A DNA stretch of 46,132 nt from Pseudomonas sp. RGM2987 (lineage in GTDB: Bacteria; Pseudomonadota; Gammaproteobacteria; Pseudomonadales; Pseudomonadaceae). The position numbers and the translations under genes are program-made. The notes under the pieces were generated by a model, which was given only the letters and a program-made list of their open reading frames with translations, was not told the origin of the DNA and did no database searches. The stretch spans positions 1 through 46,132 of the forward strand of contig NZ_JALJDX010000184.1 in NCBI RefSeq assembly GCF_022952855.1, read 5' to 3'. Shown here one piece after another: positions 20,931 to 28,177 of this stretch. Position 1 is the stretch's first letter; every line of letters begins with the position of its first letter.

Positions 20931-21908
20931 TCAGCGCACCTGCACGACCACTTTCCCCACGGCCTTGCGCTGACCCAGGTCGTTGATTGCCTGGCCTGCG
21001 TTTTCCAATGGGTAAACCTGCGAGACCAGCGGCTTGAGCTTGCCTTCGCTGAACCAGCCGAACAACTGCTGGAAATTCGCGGCATTGTCCTGGGGTTGGC
21101 GCTGGGCGAAGGAACCCCAAAACACGCCCATCACCGCGGCGCCCTTGAGCAGGGCGAGGTTGACCGGCAGCTCAGGAATGCGCCCGCTGGCAAAGCCGAC
21201 CACCAGCAGCCGGCCGTTCCAGGCAATGGCACGGATGGCCTGGTCGAACAGGTCGCCGCCCACTGGATCGTAGATCACATCGGCACCCTGACCATCGGTG
21301 AGGCGTTTGATTTCGTCCTTGAGGTTGTTTTCGCTGTAGTTGATCAGCTCATCGGCCCCGGCCGCCTTGGCAACCGCGAGTTTTTCGGCGCTGCTGGCGG
21401 CGGCGATCACCCGTGCGCCCATGGCCTTGCCGATTTCCACCGCCGCCAGCCCGACCCCACCGGAGGCGCCCAGCACCAGCAGCGTTTCGCCAGATTGCAG
21501 ATTGGCCCGTTGCTTGAGCGCGTGCATCGAGGTGCCATAGGTCATGCTGAATGCCGCGGCGGTGTTGAAGTCCATGGACGGTGGGATCGGCAGCACGTTA
21601 TAGCCGGGCACCGCCACCTGTTCGGCAAAACTGCCCCAGCCGGTCAGCGCCATGACCCGGTCGCCGACTTTCAGATGGCTGATCTTTTCACCGACGTCGC
21701 TGACCACCCCCGCCGCCTCGCCGCCCGGGGAGAACGGGAAGGGTGGCTTGAACTGATATTTGCCCTCGATGATCAGCGTGTCAGGGAAATTCACCCCGGC
21801 GGCATGCACGTCCAGCAGTACTTCGTTCTTCTTCGCGATGGGGCTGGCGACCTCTTCCAGCACCAGCGATTCGGCGGGGCCGAATTCTTTGCACAGCACG
21901 GCTTTCAT
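20931..21908 (-). CDS. Zinc-independent NADPH:quinone oxidoreductase (MDR superfamily)
   Basis: A 325-residue cytosolic medium-chain dehydrogenase/reductase. It has a GroES-like N-terminal domain (MKAVLCKEFGPAESLVLEEV, LDVHAAGVNFPDTLIIEGKY) and a Rossmann domain with VLGASGGVGLAAVEIGKAMG. The catalytic-zinc ligands are absent, which puts it with quinone oxidoreductases/enoyl reductases such as QorA rather than alcohol dehydrogenases. ATG 21906-21908 fits the family. The closest functional alternative is an NADPH-dependent enoyl-CoA or acryloyl-CoA-type reductase. It is divergent from the FliL-domain gene (150-bp gap). Confidence 0.9.
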   Translation of the reverse strand: MKAVLCKEFGPAESLVLEEVASPIAKKNEVLLDVHAAGVNFPDTLIIEGKYQFKPPFPFSPGGEAAGVVSDVGEKISHLKVGDRVMALTGWGSFAEQVAVPGYNVLPIPPSMDFNTAAAFSMTYGTSMHALKQRANLQSGETLLVLGASGGVGLAAVEIGKAMGARVIAAASSAEKLAVAKAAGADELINYSENNLKDEIKRLTDGQGADVIYDPVGGDLFDQAIRAIAWNGRLLVVGFASGRIPELPVNLALLKGAAVMGVFWGSFAQRQPQDNAANFQQLFGWFSEGKLKPLVSQVYPLENAGQAINDLGQRKAVGKVVVQVR

Positions 21909-22058
21909 CAGGGCTATTCCTTTGGGAGTGATGGCCGATAAGTGTAGGTGTGAGAGTCAACGGGTCAACGAGCATGCCCCGCCCTGATAGCCGGCCATAA
22001 GCTTGTGCTTGAACGGCGGGGCGGTATGCTGGGCCGCAAACCGGATGAGGAGTCAAAT

Positions 22059-22475
22059 GTGAAAGCGTGGATCGTGTTGATGCTGGCCCTGTCGGTGCCG
22101 GCAGCAGTAATGGCCGAAGAGGCCAAGGAAGCCAAAGAGGGCGAGGCACCGAAAGTCAGCTACATCACGCTCAGCCCGCCATTTGTAGGCAACTACGGCC
22201 TGGACGGCACGGCGAAGCTGAAGGTCTACAAGGCCGATGTGGCCTTGCGTGTGACCGGCGACGCCGCGGTTGCGGCAGTGAAGGCCAACGAGCCGCTGAT
22301 TCGCAACCAGTTGGTGGCGTTGTTCTCGCAGCAGACCAGCGAGACGATGAATAGCCTGGAGGCCAAGGAAAAGCTGCGTCAGGAAGCGTTGAAGCAGACC
22401 CAGCAGGTGATGAACGACGAGACCGGCAAGCCGATGGTGGATGATCTGTTGTTCAACAACTTGATCATTCAGTAG
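22059..22475 (+). CDS. Secreted/periplasmic FliL-domain protein
   Basis: A 138-residue protein with a signal peptide (MKAWIVLMLALSVPAAVMA, likely cut after AMA) in place of the membrane anchor of classical FliL. After a short Glu/Lys/Ala-rich linker comes a FliL-like domain: YITLSPPFVGNYG, then LKVYKADVALRV, then EPLIRNQLVALFSQQTSETM, ending in LLFNNLIIQ. That ending matches the FliL C-terminus. GTG 22059 follows GATGAGGAGTCAAAT with good SD spacing. FliL supports flagellar stator function; no other flagellar gene is in the window, so this is a stand-alone paralogue of unknown role. Confidence 0.82.
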   Translation: MKAWIVLMLALSVPAAVMAEEAKEAKEGEAPKVSYITLSPPFVGNYGLDGTAKLKVYKADVALRVTGDAAVAAVKANEPLIRNQLVALFSQQTSETMNSLEAKEKLRQEALKQTQQVMNDETGKPMVDDLLFNNLIIQ

Positions 22476-22500
22476 GTTTTTTGCTGTCTGGTCGGGCCTA

Positions 22501-22576
22501 TTCGCGAGCAAGCCCGCTCCCACACTGAATCTCCGTTCACTGCAGATCCCCCTGTGGGAGCGGGCTTGCTCGCGAA
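22501..22576. repeat. REP inverted pair (GCGAGCAAGCCCGCTCCCACA type)
   Basis: TTCGCGAGCAAGCCCGCTCC(CACA) and TGTGGGAGCGGGCTTGCTCG(CGAA) are perfect inverses around a 28-bp spacer. Located in the convergent 3' gap between the FliL-domain gene and the EVE gene. Confidence 0.92.
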
Positions 22577-22601
22577 GGCAATCTGAAGGGCGCCGATGAA
22601 T

Positions 22602-23054
22602 CTAGGGCTTTAGCGCAACCACTGCCGCCCACTGCTGCGCCGTCACCGGCATCACCGACAGTCGAGAGCCTTTCTGCACCAGCGGCATTTCGGCCAGAGC
22701 GGTTTGCTGTTTGAGGAAATCGAGCTTCAGCACACGGGTGAAGGTTTCGACATGGGCTACATCGATGGCGGTCCAGGGATTTTTTTCCGCGGTGGCCTTG
22801 GGGTCGAAGTAGTGACTGTCGGGCTCCAGCGCCGTGGGATCAGGGTAGGCCGCACGAACGATCTGCCCGATGCCAGCGATGCCCGGCTCGGGGCAACTGG
22901 AGTGGTAGAAGAAAAACGAGTCGCCTACCGCCATGCCCCGCAGGAAATTGCGTGCCTGGTAATTGCGAACCCCGTCCCAGCGTGCCTGGCCGAGCTTTTC
23001 CAGGCCTTGGATGGACAGTTCGTCGGGCTCGGATTTCATTAGCCAGTAGGCCAT
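22602..23054 (-). CDS. EVE domain protein (PUA-like fold)
   Basis: A 150-residue single-domain protein beginning MAYWLMKSEPDELSIQGLEK, followed by RWDGVRNYQARNFLRGMAVG and FFYHSSCPEPGIAGIGQIVR, the standard EVE signatures. EVE domains resemble PUA and YTH folds and bind modified bases in nucleic acid; in bacteria they are often fused to or near restriction/defence genes, but this compact form is a widespread stand-alone protein. ATG 23052-23054 has AAGGAG nine bases upstream. A perfect palindrome (23107-23121) lies 53 bp upstream of the start. No modification or restriction gene is adjacent. Confidence 0.92.
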   Translation of the reverse strand: MAYWLMKSEPDELSIQGLEKLGQARWDGVRNYQARNFLRGMAVGDSFFFYHSSCPEPGIAGIGQIVRAAYPDPTALEPDSHYFDPKATAEKNPWTAIDVAHVETFTRVLKLDFLKQQTALAEMPLVQKGSRLSVMPVTAQQWAAVVALKP

Positions 23055-23106
23055 GACTTCTACTCCTTGGCGGTGTAGTTAAAAATAGTTCAGCGATTTT
23101 ATGACA

Positions 23107-23121
23107 AACCGACAGTCGGTT
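23107..23121. promoter_or_regulatory. Perfect 15-bp palindrome upstream of the EVE gene
   Basis: AACCGAC-A-GTCGGTT has perfect 7-bp arms around a single base, the form of many TetR-family operators. It is placed to control the minus-strand EVE gene (53 bp away) and possibly the plus-strand small gene at 23250. No TetR gene is present in the window. Confidence 0.5.
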
Positions 23122-23249
23122 GACGCCAGAGTTTGCGTGTCGTCGCAGGTTGCCGCAAAATGCCGGCCTTCCAAGCTTGACGCTGCTGCACGGCCAATAA
23201 GAAAACCGCTGCTGTCATCGTGTGTGATATGCCTTGAGGGGGGCAATCG

Positions 23250-23396
23250 ATGAAACGCAAACCGGATTTGTTGTGGATTCTGGTCATTCTGTTCGGCCTG
23301 GGTGTCGTGACCACGGGTTACGCCCAAAGCCTTTGGGCCAGCAAGACTGACGCACCCATGGAAATCACCCAGCCTGCGCCGTCGCTTAAACGCTGA
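23250..23396 (+). CDS. Small single-pass membrane protein (48 residues), hypothetical
   Basis: The frame encodes 48 residues starting MKRKPDLLWILVILFGLGVV, a positive N-terminus followed by one hydrophobic helix (about residues 7-25), then TTGYAQSLWASK and a polar Pro-rich tail. GAGGGGGG five bases before ATG 23250 is a strong ribosome binding site. Features favouring a real gene are the SD, the clean membrane-protein pattern and the intergenic position between divergent/convergent neighbours. It resembles short conserved hypotheticals I associate with this locus in Pseudomonas. Function unknown. A long antisense frame over the same DNA has no such support. Confidence 0.7.
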   Translation: MKRKPDLLWILVILFGLGVVTTGYAQSLWASKTDAPMEITQPAPSLKR

Positions 23397-23431
23397 GCCC
23401 GTGTTCCTGGCGCCGCTGATAAGTGCGGCGT

Positions 23432-24037
23432 CTATCCTGCGATATACCAGCGCCTGTCGCTGACCGTTCCCTGTAGCGGCACGTCCCAGCTTGCCTGCGC
23501 CAACCGTTCGACTTTCTGGCATTCATGGGCCAGCCCCAGCAGCGTCGGCTTGCGCCATTGCCTGCGCCGTGCCAGATACGCCAGGCTGCGGTCGTAGAAT
23601 CCGCCGCCCATGCCCAACCGGCCTCCCGCGTCGTCAAACCCCACCAGCGGCAACAACACCAGATCCAGTGCCCAGACCTTGCGTTGCCGGGCGATGTTTA
23701 TTTGTGGTTCGAGGATGCGAAAGCGATTAGGGCGCAGCTTTTCGCCGGGGCGGATGCGTTGGAAAACCATTTTGGTCTGCGGCCAAGGGCTGAGCACCGG
23801 CAGATAAGTGGCCTTGCCCCGGCGCTGGGCGGCGCGCAGCAGCAGGCGCGGATCGATTTCGCCGTCGTTGGGCAGGTACAGGGCGATATGCCGCGCACGA
23901 CGAAACAACGGATGCTGGGCCAGTTGCCGATAGAGACCGTAGGCGGCCTGTTTCTGCTGGGCGGGCGTCAGCGCGCGACGGGCCTGGCGCAGCAGGCGGC
24001 GAAGTTGCGGGCGGGACAGTGGCGCAGGTTCGGTCAT
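23432..24037 (-). CDS. 5-formyltetrahydrofolate cyclo-ligase (YgfA/Fau)
   Basis: A 201-residue ATP-dependent enzyme converting 5-formyl-THF to 5,10-methenyl-THF, recycling a folate inhibitor. Motifs: an N-terminal basic helix RPQLRRLLRQARRALTPAQQ, LYLPNDGEIDPRLLL, and the family hallmark GRLGMGGGFYDRSLAYL near the C-terminus. Start ATG 24035-24037. Immediately upstream on the same strand is 6S RNA, reproducing the ssrS-ygfA pairing known across gamma-proteobacteria, where the two are cotranscribed. The gene is linked to persistence and folate control in other species. Confidence 0.95.
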   Translation of the reverse strand: MTEPAPLSRPQLRRLLRQARRALTPAQQKQAAYGLYRQLAQHPLFRRARHIALYLPNDGEIDPRLLLRAAQRRGKATYLPVLSPWPQTKMVFQRIRPGEKLRPNRFRILEPQINIARQRKVWALDLVLLPLVGFDDAGGRLGMGGGFYDRSLAYLARRRQWRKPTLLGLAHECQKVERLAQASWDVPLQGTVSDRRWYIAG

Positions 24038-24113
24038 ATCGAGGCTTCACGCAGTGGCGATGCCCACAGCGTAACCGTAAACCGGCGCGCTCAGGAACGT
24101 CTGCGCCAGAAAC

Positions 24114-24145
24114 GACAATGCCAGTCCGTATGGACTGGCATTGTC
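24114..24145 (-). terminator. Perfect 14-bp hairpin after 6S RNA
   Basis: GACAATGCCAGTCC and its exact inverse flank a 4-base loop. It begins about 7 nt beyond the 6S RNA 3' end. The minus strand continues GTTTCTGG, so the U-run is weak; leaky termination or RNA processing before ygfA would suit the known readthrough into that gene. Confidence 0.6.
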
Positions 24146-24151
24146 TGGTAT

Positions 24152-24331
24152 CAGGCTCCCCGGATGAACCGCTGTCGGCTTAGCCCTTGAACCCGAAAGT
24201 TCAAGGTGGAAGTTGCAGGGGGCGTTAAGGCTTTCCGTCAAGCGGACATGCACACCGGCCCCAACGTGCAACCCCCGTGGTTGTGCGTATCGGCTCAGGG
24301 ACATCACCAACTGGCAAGCACCCCAGGGAGT
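24152..24331 (-). ncRNA. ssrS: 6S RNA
   Basis: About 180 nt regulatory RNA that binds sigma-70 RNA polymerase by mimicking an open promoter. The minus strand carries the recognisable conserved blocks CCTGAGCCGATAC, GGAAAGCCTTAACG and CACCTTGAACTTTCGGGTTC (then AAGGGCTAAGCC), in the same order as in E. coli. The ends CTCCCTGG (24330-24323) and CCGGGGAG (24163-24156) pair to close the long stem. Its position between zapA and ygfA is the canonical one. A -10 element, TATACT at 24338-24343, sits the right distance from the predicted 5' end. Ends are approximate to a few bases. Confidence 0.95.
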
Positions 24332-24337
24332 GACGCA

Positions 24338-24343
24338 AGTATA
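24338..24343 (-). promoter_or_regulatory. -10 element of the 6S RNA promoter
   Basis: TATACT on the minus strand (5/6 to consensus), seven bases before the inferred 6S RNA 5' end and just downstream of the zapA stop. A weak -35 (TGATTC) lies 16 bp further upstream and overlaps the zapA stop codon. Confidence 0.5.
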
Positions 24344-24362
24344 CCCCAGGCAATCTCTCGAA

Positions 24363-24680
24363 TCAGCCCTTGCTGACGTCCGGATCAGTGGCGAGCACCA
24401 GATCCACTCGTTCGAGCAGGTCGCGCACCTGTTCGCGGGTCGAGCCGCTGACCTGCAAGTCCGGCGTATCCTGGCGATGCAGCAGGTCGTGGGTGATGTT
24501 CAGGGCGGCCATCACGGCGATGCGGTCGGCGCCGATGACTTTGCCGCTGCTGCGGATCTCGCGCATCTTGCCGTCCAGGTAACGGGCGGCGCTCACCAGG
24601 TTGCTGCGCTCCTCCTGGGGGCAGATGATCGAATACTCTTTGTCGAGGATCTGCACGGTAACGCTATTGCTTGAACTCAT
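24363..24680 (-). CDS. zapA: Cell division protein ZapA
   Basis: A 105-residue FtsZ-associated protein that bundles Z-ring protofilaments. It has the N-terminal VTVQILDKEYSIICPQEERS globular part, then RYLDGKMREIRSSGKVIGAD and a C-terminal helix suited to the tetrameric coiled coil (REQVRDLLERVDLVLATDPD). Its ATG overlaps the stop of the upstream coiled-coil gene by 4 bp (24677-24680), so the pair is translationally coupled. 6S RNA follows. Confidence 0.95.
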   Translation of the reverse strand: MSSSNSVTVQILDKEYSIICPQEERSNLVSAARYLDGKMREIRSSGKVIGADRIAVMAALNITHDLLHRQDTPDLQVSGSTREQVRDLLERVDLVLATDPDVSKG

Positions 24681-24886
24681 GAGTCTTGCTCCAGGGCCTT
24701 GAGGCGCGAAATCATCGATTCGACCTTACGCCGGGCGATTTCGTTTTTTTCAATGAGGTGCGCGCGTTCCTCGCGCCAGGTTTTTTCCTGAGCTAATAAG
24801 AGTCCGTTCTGGCTTTTAAGTTGCTCGACCCGGTCAATTAACAATTCGAGTCTGGCCATCAGCGCTTGCAGGTCGTTGTCTTCCAT
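24677..24886 (-). CDS. ZapB-like / TIGR02449 small coiled-coil protein
   Basis: A 69-residue, highly charged, entirely helical protein beginning MEDNDLQALMARLELLIDRV with continuous heptad-like leucines (QLKSQNGLLLAQ, IEKNEIARRKVESMISRLKA). The size and location just before zapA identify the TIGR02449 family of gamma-proteobacteria, widely assumed to be a cell-division coiled coil comparable to ZapB. I use ATG 24884-24886; the GTG three codons upstream is less likely. Divergent from ygfB. Confidence 0.85.
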   Translation of the reverse strand: MEDNDLQALMARLELLIDRVEQLKSQNGLLLAQEKTWREERAHLIEKNEIARRKVESMISRLKALEQDS

Positions 24887-25015
24887 TGTGTCCACTGAAG
24901 ATTGTGTCTGATGGGGGATGAGGGTCGCACAGCCTCTGATAGTCTTGGCGAGTCTGTCGATGTAGGATACAAGGCCTCCATTCTAGACATAGCGCCGTCT
25001 GGCGCCTAGCTGCCC

Positions 25016-25570
25016 ATGCCCATTCAGAATTCCCCGTACCAAGCATTCGCCACCCTGCTGAGCACCAGCGGTCATCCTGTCTCGCCTGCCGAACTGCACG
25101 GCCTGTTGCTGGGTCGCAGTTGCGCCGGCGCCGGTTTTGATGCCGAAGGCTGGCTGGCCGACGCCGCCGAGCTGCTGGAAGGCGAGCCGGCGGACAACGT
25201 TCGTAACGCGCTGATCGGCCTGCAGGAAATGGTCAAGGGCGAGTTGACCAGCGACGACATGACCGTCGTCCTGCTGCTGCCCACCGACGATGCGCCGCTG
25301 GCCGAACGTGCCGCTGCGCTGGGCCAGTGGTGCCAGGGCTTCCTCGCCGGCTTCGGCCTGACCCGTCGCGAATATGCGCTGAGCGACGAGGCCAAGGAAG
25401 TGTTGCAGGATCTGGCCGCGATCTCCCAGGTCCAGGACGCCCTGGAAGAGTCCGATGATGGCGAGAGCGACTACATGGAAGTGATGGAATACCTGCGGGT
25501 CGCGCCGTTGCTGCTGTTCACCGAGACCAAGAAAACCGCTGAACCGGCCGCCAAGCCGTCCTTGCACTGA
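25016..25570 (+). CDS. ygfB: YgfB/UPF0149 family protein
   Basis: A 184-residue helical protein with the YecA/YgfB fold: [20 protein letters not shown] at the N-terminus, an acidic middle ([20 protein letters not shown]) and [20 protein letters not shown]. In P. aeruginosa YgfB represses ampDh3 and so influences beta-lactam tolerance. No Shine-Dalgarno precedes ATG 25016 (GGCGCCTAGCTGCCC). A possible promoter TTGGCG-17-TACAAG (24945-24973) would give a leader of about 36 nt. Followed after 27 bp by pepP; ygfB-pepP-ubiH-ubiI is a conserved operon. Confidence 0.93.
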   Translation: MPIQNSPYQAFATLLSTSGHPVSPAELHGLLLGRSCAGAGFDAEGWLADAAELLEGEPADNVRNALIGLQEMVKGELTSDDMTVVLLLPTDDAPLAERAAALGQWCQGFLAGFGLTRREYALSDEAKEVLQDLAAISQVQDALEESDDGESDYMEVMEYLRVAPLLLFTETKKTAEPAAKPSLH

Positions 25571-25597
25571 TCGCTTGAAAGGGAACACCGTCTGCCC

Positions 25598-26932
25598 ATG
25601 ATCCATATCCCGAAATCGGAATACAGCCGTCGCCGCAAGGCCCTGATGGCGCAGATGGAGCCCAACAGCATCGCAATCCTGCCCGCCGCCGCCGTTGCGA
25701 TCCGCAACCGCGACGTCGAGCACGTCTATCGCCAGGACAGCGATTTCCAATACCTCAGTGGTTTTCCCGAGCCGCAGGCGGTCATCGTGCTGATGCCCGG
25801 TCGGGCCCATGGCGAGTACATCCTGTTCTGCCGCGAGCGCAACGCCGAGCGCGAACTGTGGGATGGCCTGCGCGCCGGTCAGGAAGGCGCGATCCGTGAC
25901 TACGACGCCGACGACGCATTCCCCATCACCGATATCGACGACATCCTGCCAGGCTTGATCGAAGGTCGCGACCGGGTGTATTCGGCCATGGGCAGTAACC
26001 CGGAATTCGACCGGCACCTGATGGAATGGATCAACGTGATCCGCTCCAAGGCCAACCTTGGCGCCCAGCCGCCGAACGAATTCGTTGCCCTGGATCACCT
26101 GCTCCACGACATGCGCTTGTATAAGTCGGCGGCAGAGGTGAAGGTGATGCGTGAAGCCGCGCGGATTTCCGCCCAGGCGCATATCCGGGCGATGCAGGCA
26201 GCACGGCCGGGGCTGTATGAATTCAGCCTGGAAGCGGAGCTCGATTATGAGTTTCGCAAGGGTGGGGCAAAAATGCCGGCCTATGGTTCGATCGTCGCGG
26301 CGGGGCGCAACAGCTGCATCCTGCACTACCAGCAGAATGACGCGCCGCTCAAGGATGGCGACCTGGTCTTGATCGACGCCGGTTGCGAGATCGATTGCTA
26401 CGCCAGTGACATCACCCGTACCTGGCCGGTCAACGGCAGGTTTTCGCCGGAGCAGAAGGCGATCTATGAAGTGGTGCTGGCGGCCCAGGAAGCGGCATTC
26501 GCCGAGATCGCGCCCAACAAGCACTGGAACCAGGCCCATGAGGCAACGGTCCGGGTCATCACCGAAGGGTTGGTGCGCCTGGGTCTGCTCGAAGGCGAGG
26601 TGGACGAATTGATCGCCAGCGAAGCCTACCGTGCGTTCTACATGCACCGCGCCGGGCACTGGCTGGGCATGGACGTACATGACGTCGGCGAATACCGGGT
26701 CGGTGGCGAGTGGCGGGTATTGGAAGTGGGCATGACGTTGACGGTTGAGCCGGGCATCTATGTCAGCCCGAACAACCGCAGCGTCGCGAAGAAATGGCGC
26801 GGCATTGGCGTGCGCATCGAGGATGACGTGGTAGTGACCCGAACCGGTTGTGAAATCCTGACCCGAGGCGTGCCGAAGACGGTCGCCGAAATCGAGGCCC
26901 TGATGGCCGCTGCGCGGACAGACGCGGCATGA
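25598..26932 (+). CDS. pepP: Xaa-Pro aminopeptidase (aminopeptidase P)
   Basis: Manganese-dependent cytosolic peptidase removing N-terminal residues preceding proline; 444 residues. The pita-bread metal ligands are all visible: Asp260 and Asp271 (LIDAGCEIDCYASDITRTWP), His354 (HRAGHWLGMDVHD), Glu384 (TVEPGIYV) and Glu408 (GVRIEDDVVV). The N-terminal domain (MIHIPKSEYSRRRKALMAQM) matches E. coli PepP. The last four bases ATGA overlap the ubiH start, so translation is coupled. Confidence 0.97.
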   Translation: MIHIPKSEYSRRRKALMAQMEPNSIAILPAAAVAIRNRDVEHVYRQDSDFQYLSGFPEPQAVIVLMPGRAHGEYILFCRERNAERELWDGLRAGQEGAIRDYDADDAFPITDIDDILPGLIEGRDRVYSAMGSNPEFDRHLMEWINVIRSKANLGAQPPNEFVALDHLLHDMRLYKSAAEVKVMREAARISAQAHIRAMQAARPGLYEFSLEAELDYEFRKGGAKMPAYGSIVAAGRNSCILHYQQNDAPLKDGDLVLIDAGCEIDCYASDITRTWPVNGRFSPEQKAIYEVVLAAQEAAFAEIAPNKHWNQAHEATVRVITEGLVRLGLLEGEVDELIASEAYRAFYMHRAGHWLGMDVHDVGEYRVGGEWRVLEVGMTLTVEPGIYVSPNNRSVAKKWRGIGVRIEDDVVVTRTGCEILTRGVPKTVAEIEALMAAARTDAA

Positions 26933-28116
26933 GCCGGGTCAACCTGGCAATCATCGGCGGTGGCCTGGTTGGCGCGAGCCTGGCTTTGGCCCTGCAAGCC
27001 GGCGCCAAGGCGCGGGGCTGGAAGATCATGCTGATCGAGCCTTTCGCCCCCGGCGATGCCTGGCAGCCGAGCTACGATGCCCGGTCCTCGGCGCTGTCCT
27101 ATGGCGCGCGGCAGATCTACCAGCGCTTGGGTGCCTGGCAGGAAATCTCCCGGCGCGCCGAACCGATCAAGCAGATTCACGTGTCCGATCGCGGGCGGTT
27201 TTCCACGGCGCGCCTGTCGGCCATGGAAGAAGGCGTTCCGGCACTGGGCTACGTCGTGGAAAACGCCTGGCTCGGCCAGTGCCTGTGGCAAGGCCTGGAC
27301 AAAGAGGTGGTCAGTTGGCGCTGTCCGGCCCAGGTCACTCGCATGGAGCCTCTGGTCGGCGGTTATCGCTTGACCCTCGACGATGAAACCATCCTCGATT
27401 GCGATCTTGCCGTGCTGGCGGACGGCGGCCGCTCCGGCCTGCGGGAACAGTTGGGCGTCGGCGTGCGCAACCGGCCGTATGACCAGAGTGCGTTGATCGC
27501 CAACGTCACGCCCAGCGAGGCGCACAACGGCATGGCCTTCGAGCGCTTCACCGATGACGGGCCGATGGCCTTGCTGCCGCTGCCGGAAAACCGCTGCGCC
27601 CTGGTCTGGACTCGCCAGGGCATGGACGCGCAGCGGTTGGCGGCCCTCGATGAGCGGAGTTTTCTCAGCGAACTGCAGGGCGTCTTCGGTTATCGCCTGG
27701 GTACGCTGAAGCAGGTCGGCGTGCGGCACCTGTATCCGCTGGCGCTGGTAGAGGCTGAAGAACAGGTTCGTCCCCATCTGGCAATCCTCGGCAATGCCGC
27801 CCACAGCCTGCATCCGATTGCCGGGCAGGGCTTCAATCTGTCCCTGCGCGACGCACAGGCCCTGGCCGATGCCTTGCTCGAGAGTGACAGCGAGCCGGGG
27901 GATTTCGCCGTACTCCAGGTGTATCGCGAGCGCCAGCGGCTGGACCAGACCCTGACCGTAGGCTTCTCCGACCAGGTTACGAGGCTGTTCAGCAGCAATC
28001 TGCCGCTGGTGTCCCTGGGCCGCAATCTCGGCCTGCTGGGCCTCGACCTGTTGCCGCCGGCCAAGCGCTGGTTCGCCCGCCAGGCCATGGGGCTGGGGAC
28101 GCGCCCGGATGCTTGA
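26929..28116 (+). CDS. ubiH: 2-octaprenyl-6-methoxyphenol hydroxylase
   Basis: FAD-dependent aromatic hydroxylase of ubiquinone biosynthesis; 395 residues. FAD motif LAIIGGGLVGASLALALQAG, the middle D-G motif VLADGGRSGLREQLGV, and the C-terminal GNAAHSLHPIAGQGFNLSLR that defines the UbiH/UbiF/COQ6 group. Start overlaps the pepP stop. Being first of two paralogues after pepP matches the E. coli pepP-ubiH-ubiI order, which favours UbiH over UbiF. Confidence 0.94.
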   Translation: MSRVNLAIIGGGLVGASLALALQAGAKARGWKIMLIEPFAPGDAWQPSYDARSSALSYGARQIYQRLGAWQEISRRAEPIKQIHVSDRGRFSTARLSAMEEGVPALGYVVENAWLGQCLWQGLDKEVVSWRCPAQVTRMEPLVGGYRLTLDDETILDCDLAVLADGGRSGLREQLGVGVRNRPYDQSALIANVTPSEAHNGMAFERFTDDGPMALLPLPENRCALVWTRQGMDAQRLAALDERSFLSELQGVFGYRLGTLKQVGVRHLYPLALVEAEEQVRPHLAILGNAAHSLHPIAGQGFNLSLRDAQALADALLESDSEPGDFAVLQVYRERQRLDQTLTVGFSDQVTRLFSSNLPLVSLGRNLGLLGLDLLPPAKRWFARQAMGLGTRPDA

Positions 28117-28177
28117 ACGCGGCGCTGGATTTTCTTTTCATGGGCGGCAAACACCGCCCGCAAAACAGGCTTAAAGC

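Noticed and set aside
24983..26680. 565-codon minus-strand frame opposite ygfB and pepP
   Set aside because: Spans two convincing plus-strand genes; composition is that of an antisense shadow.
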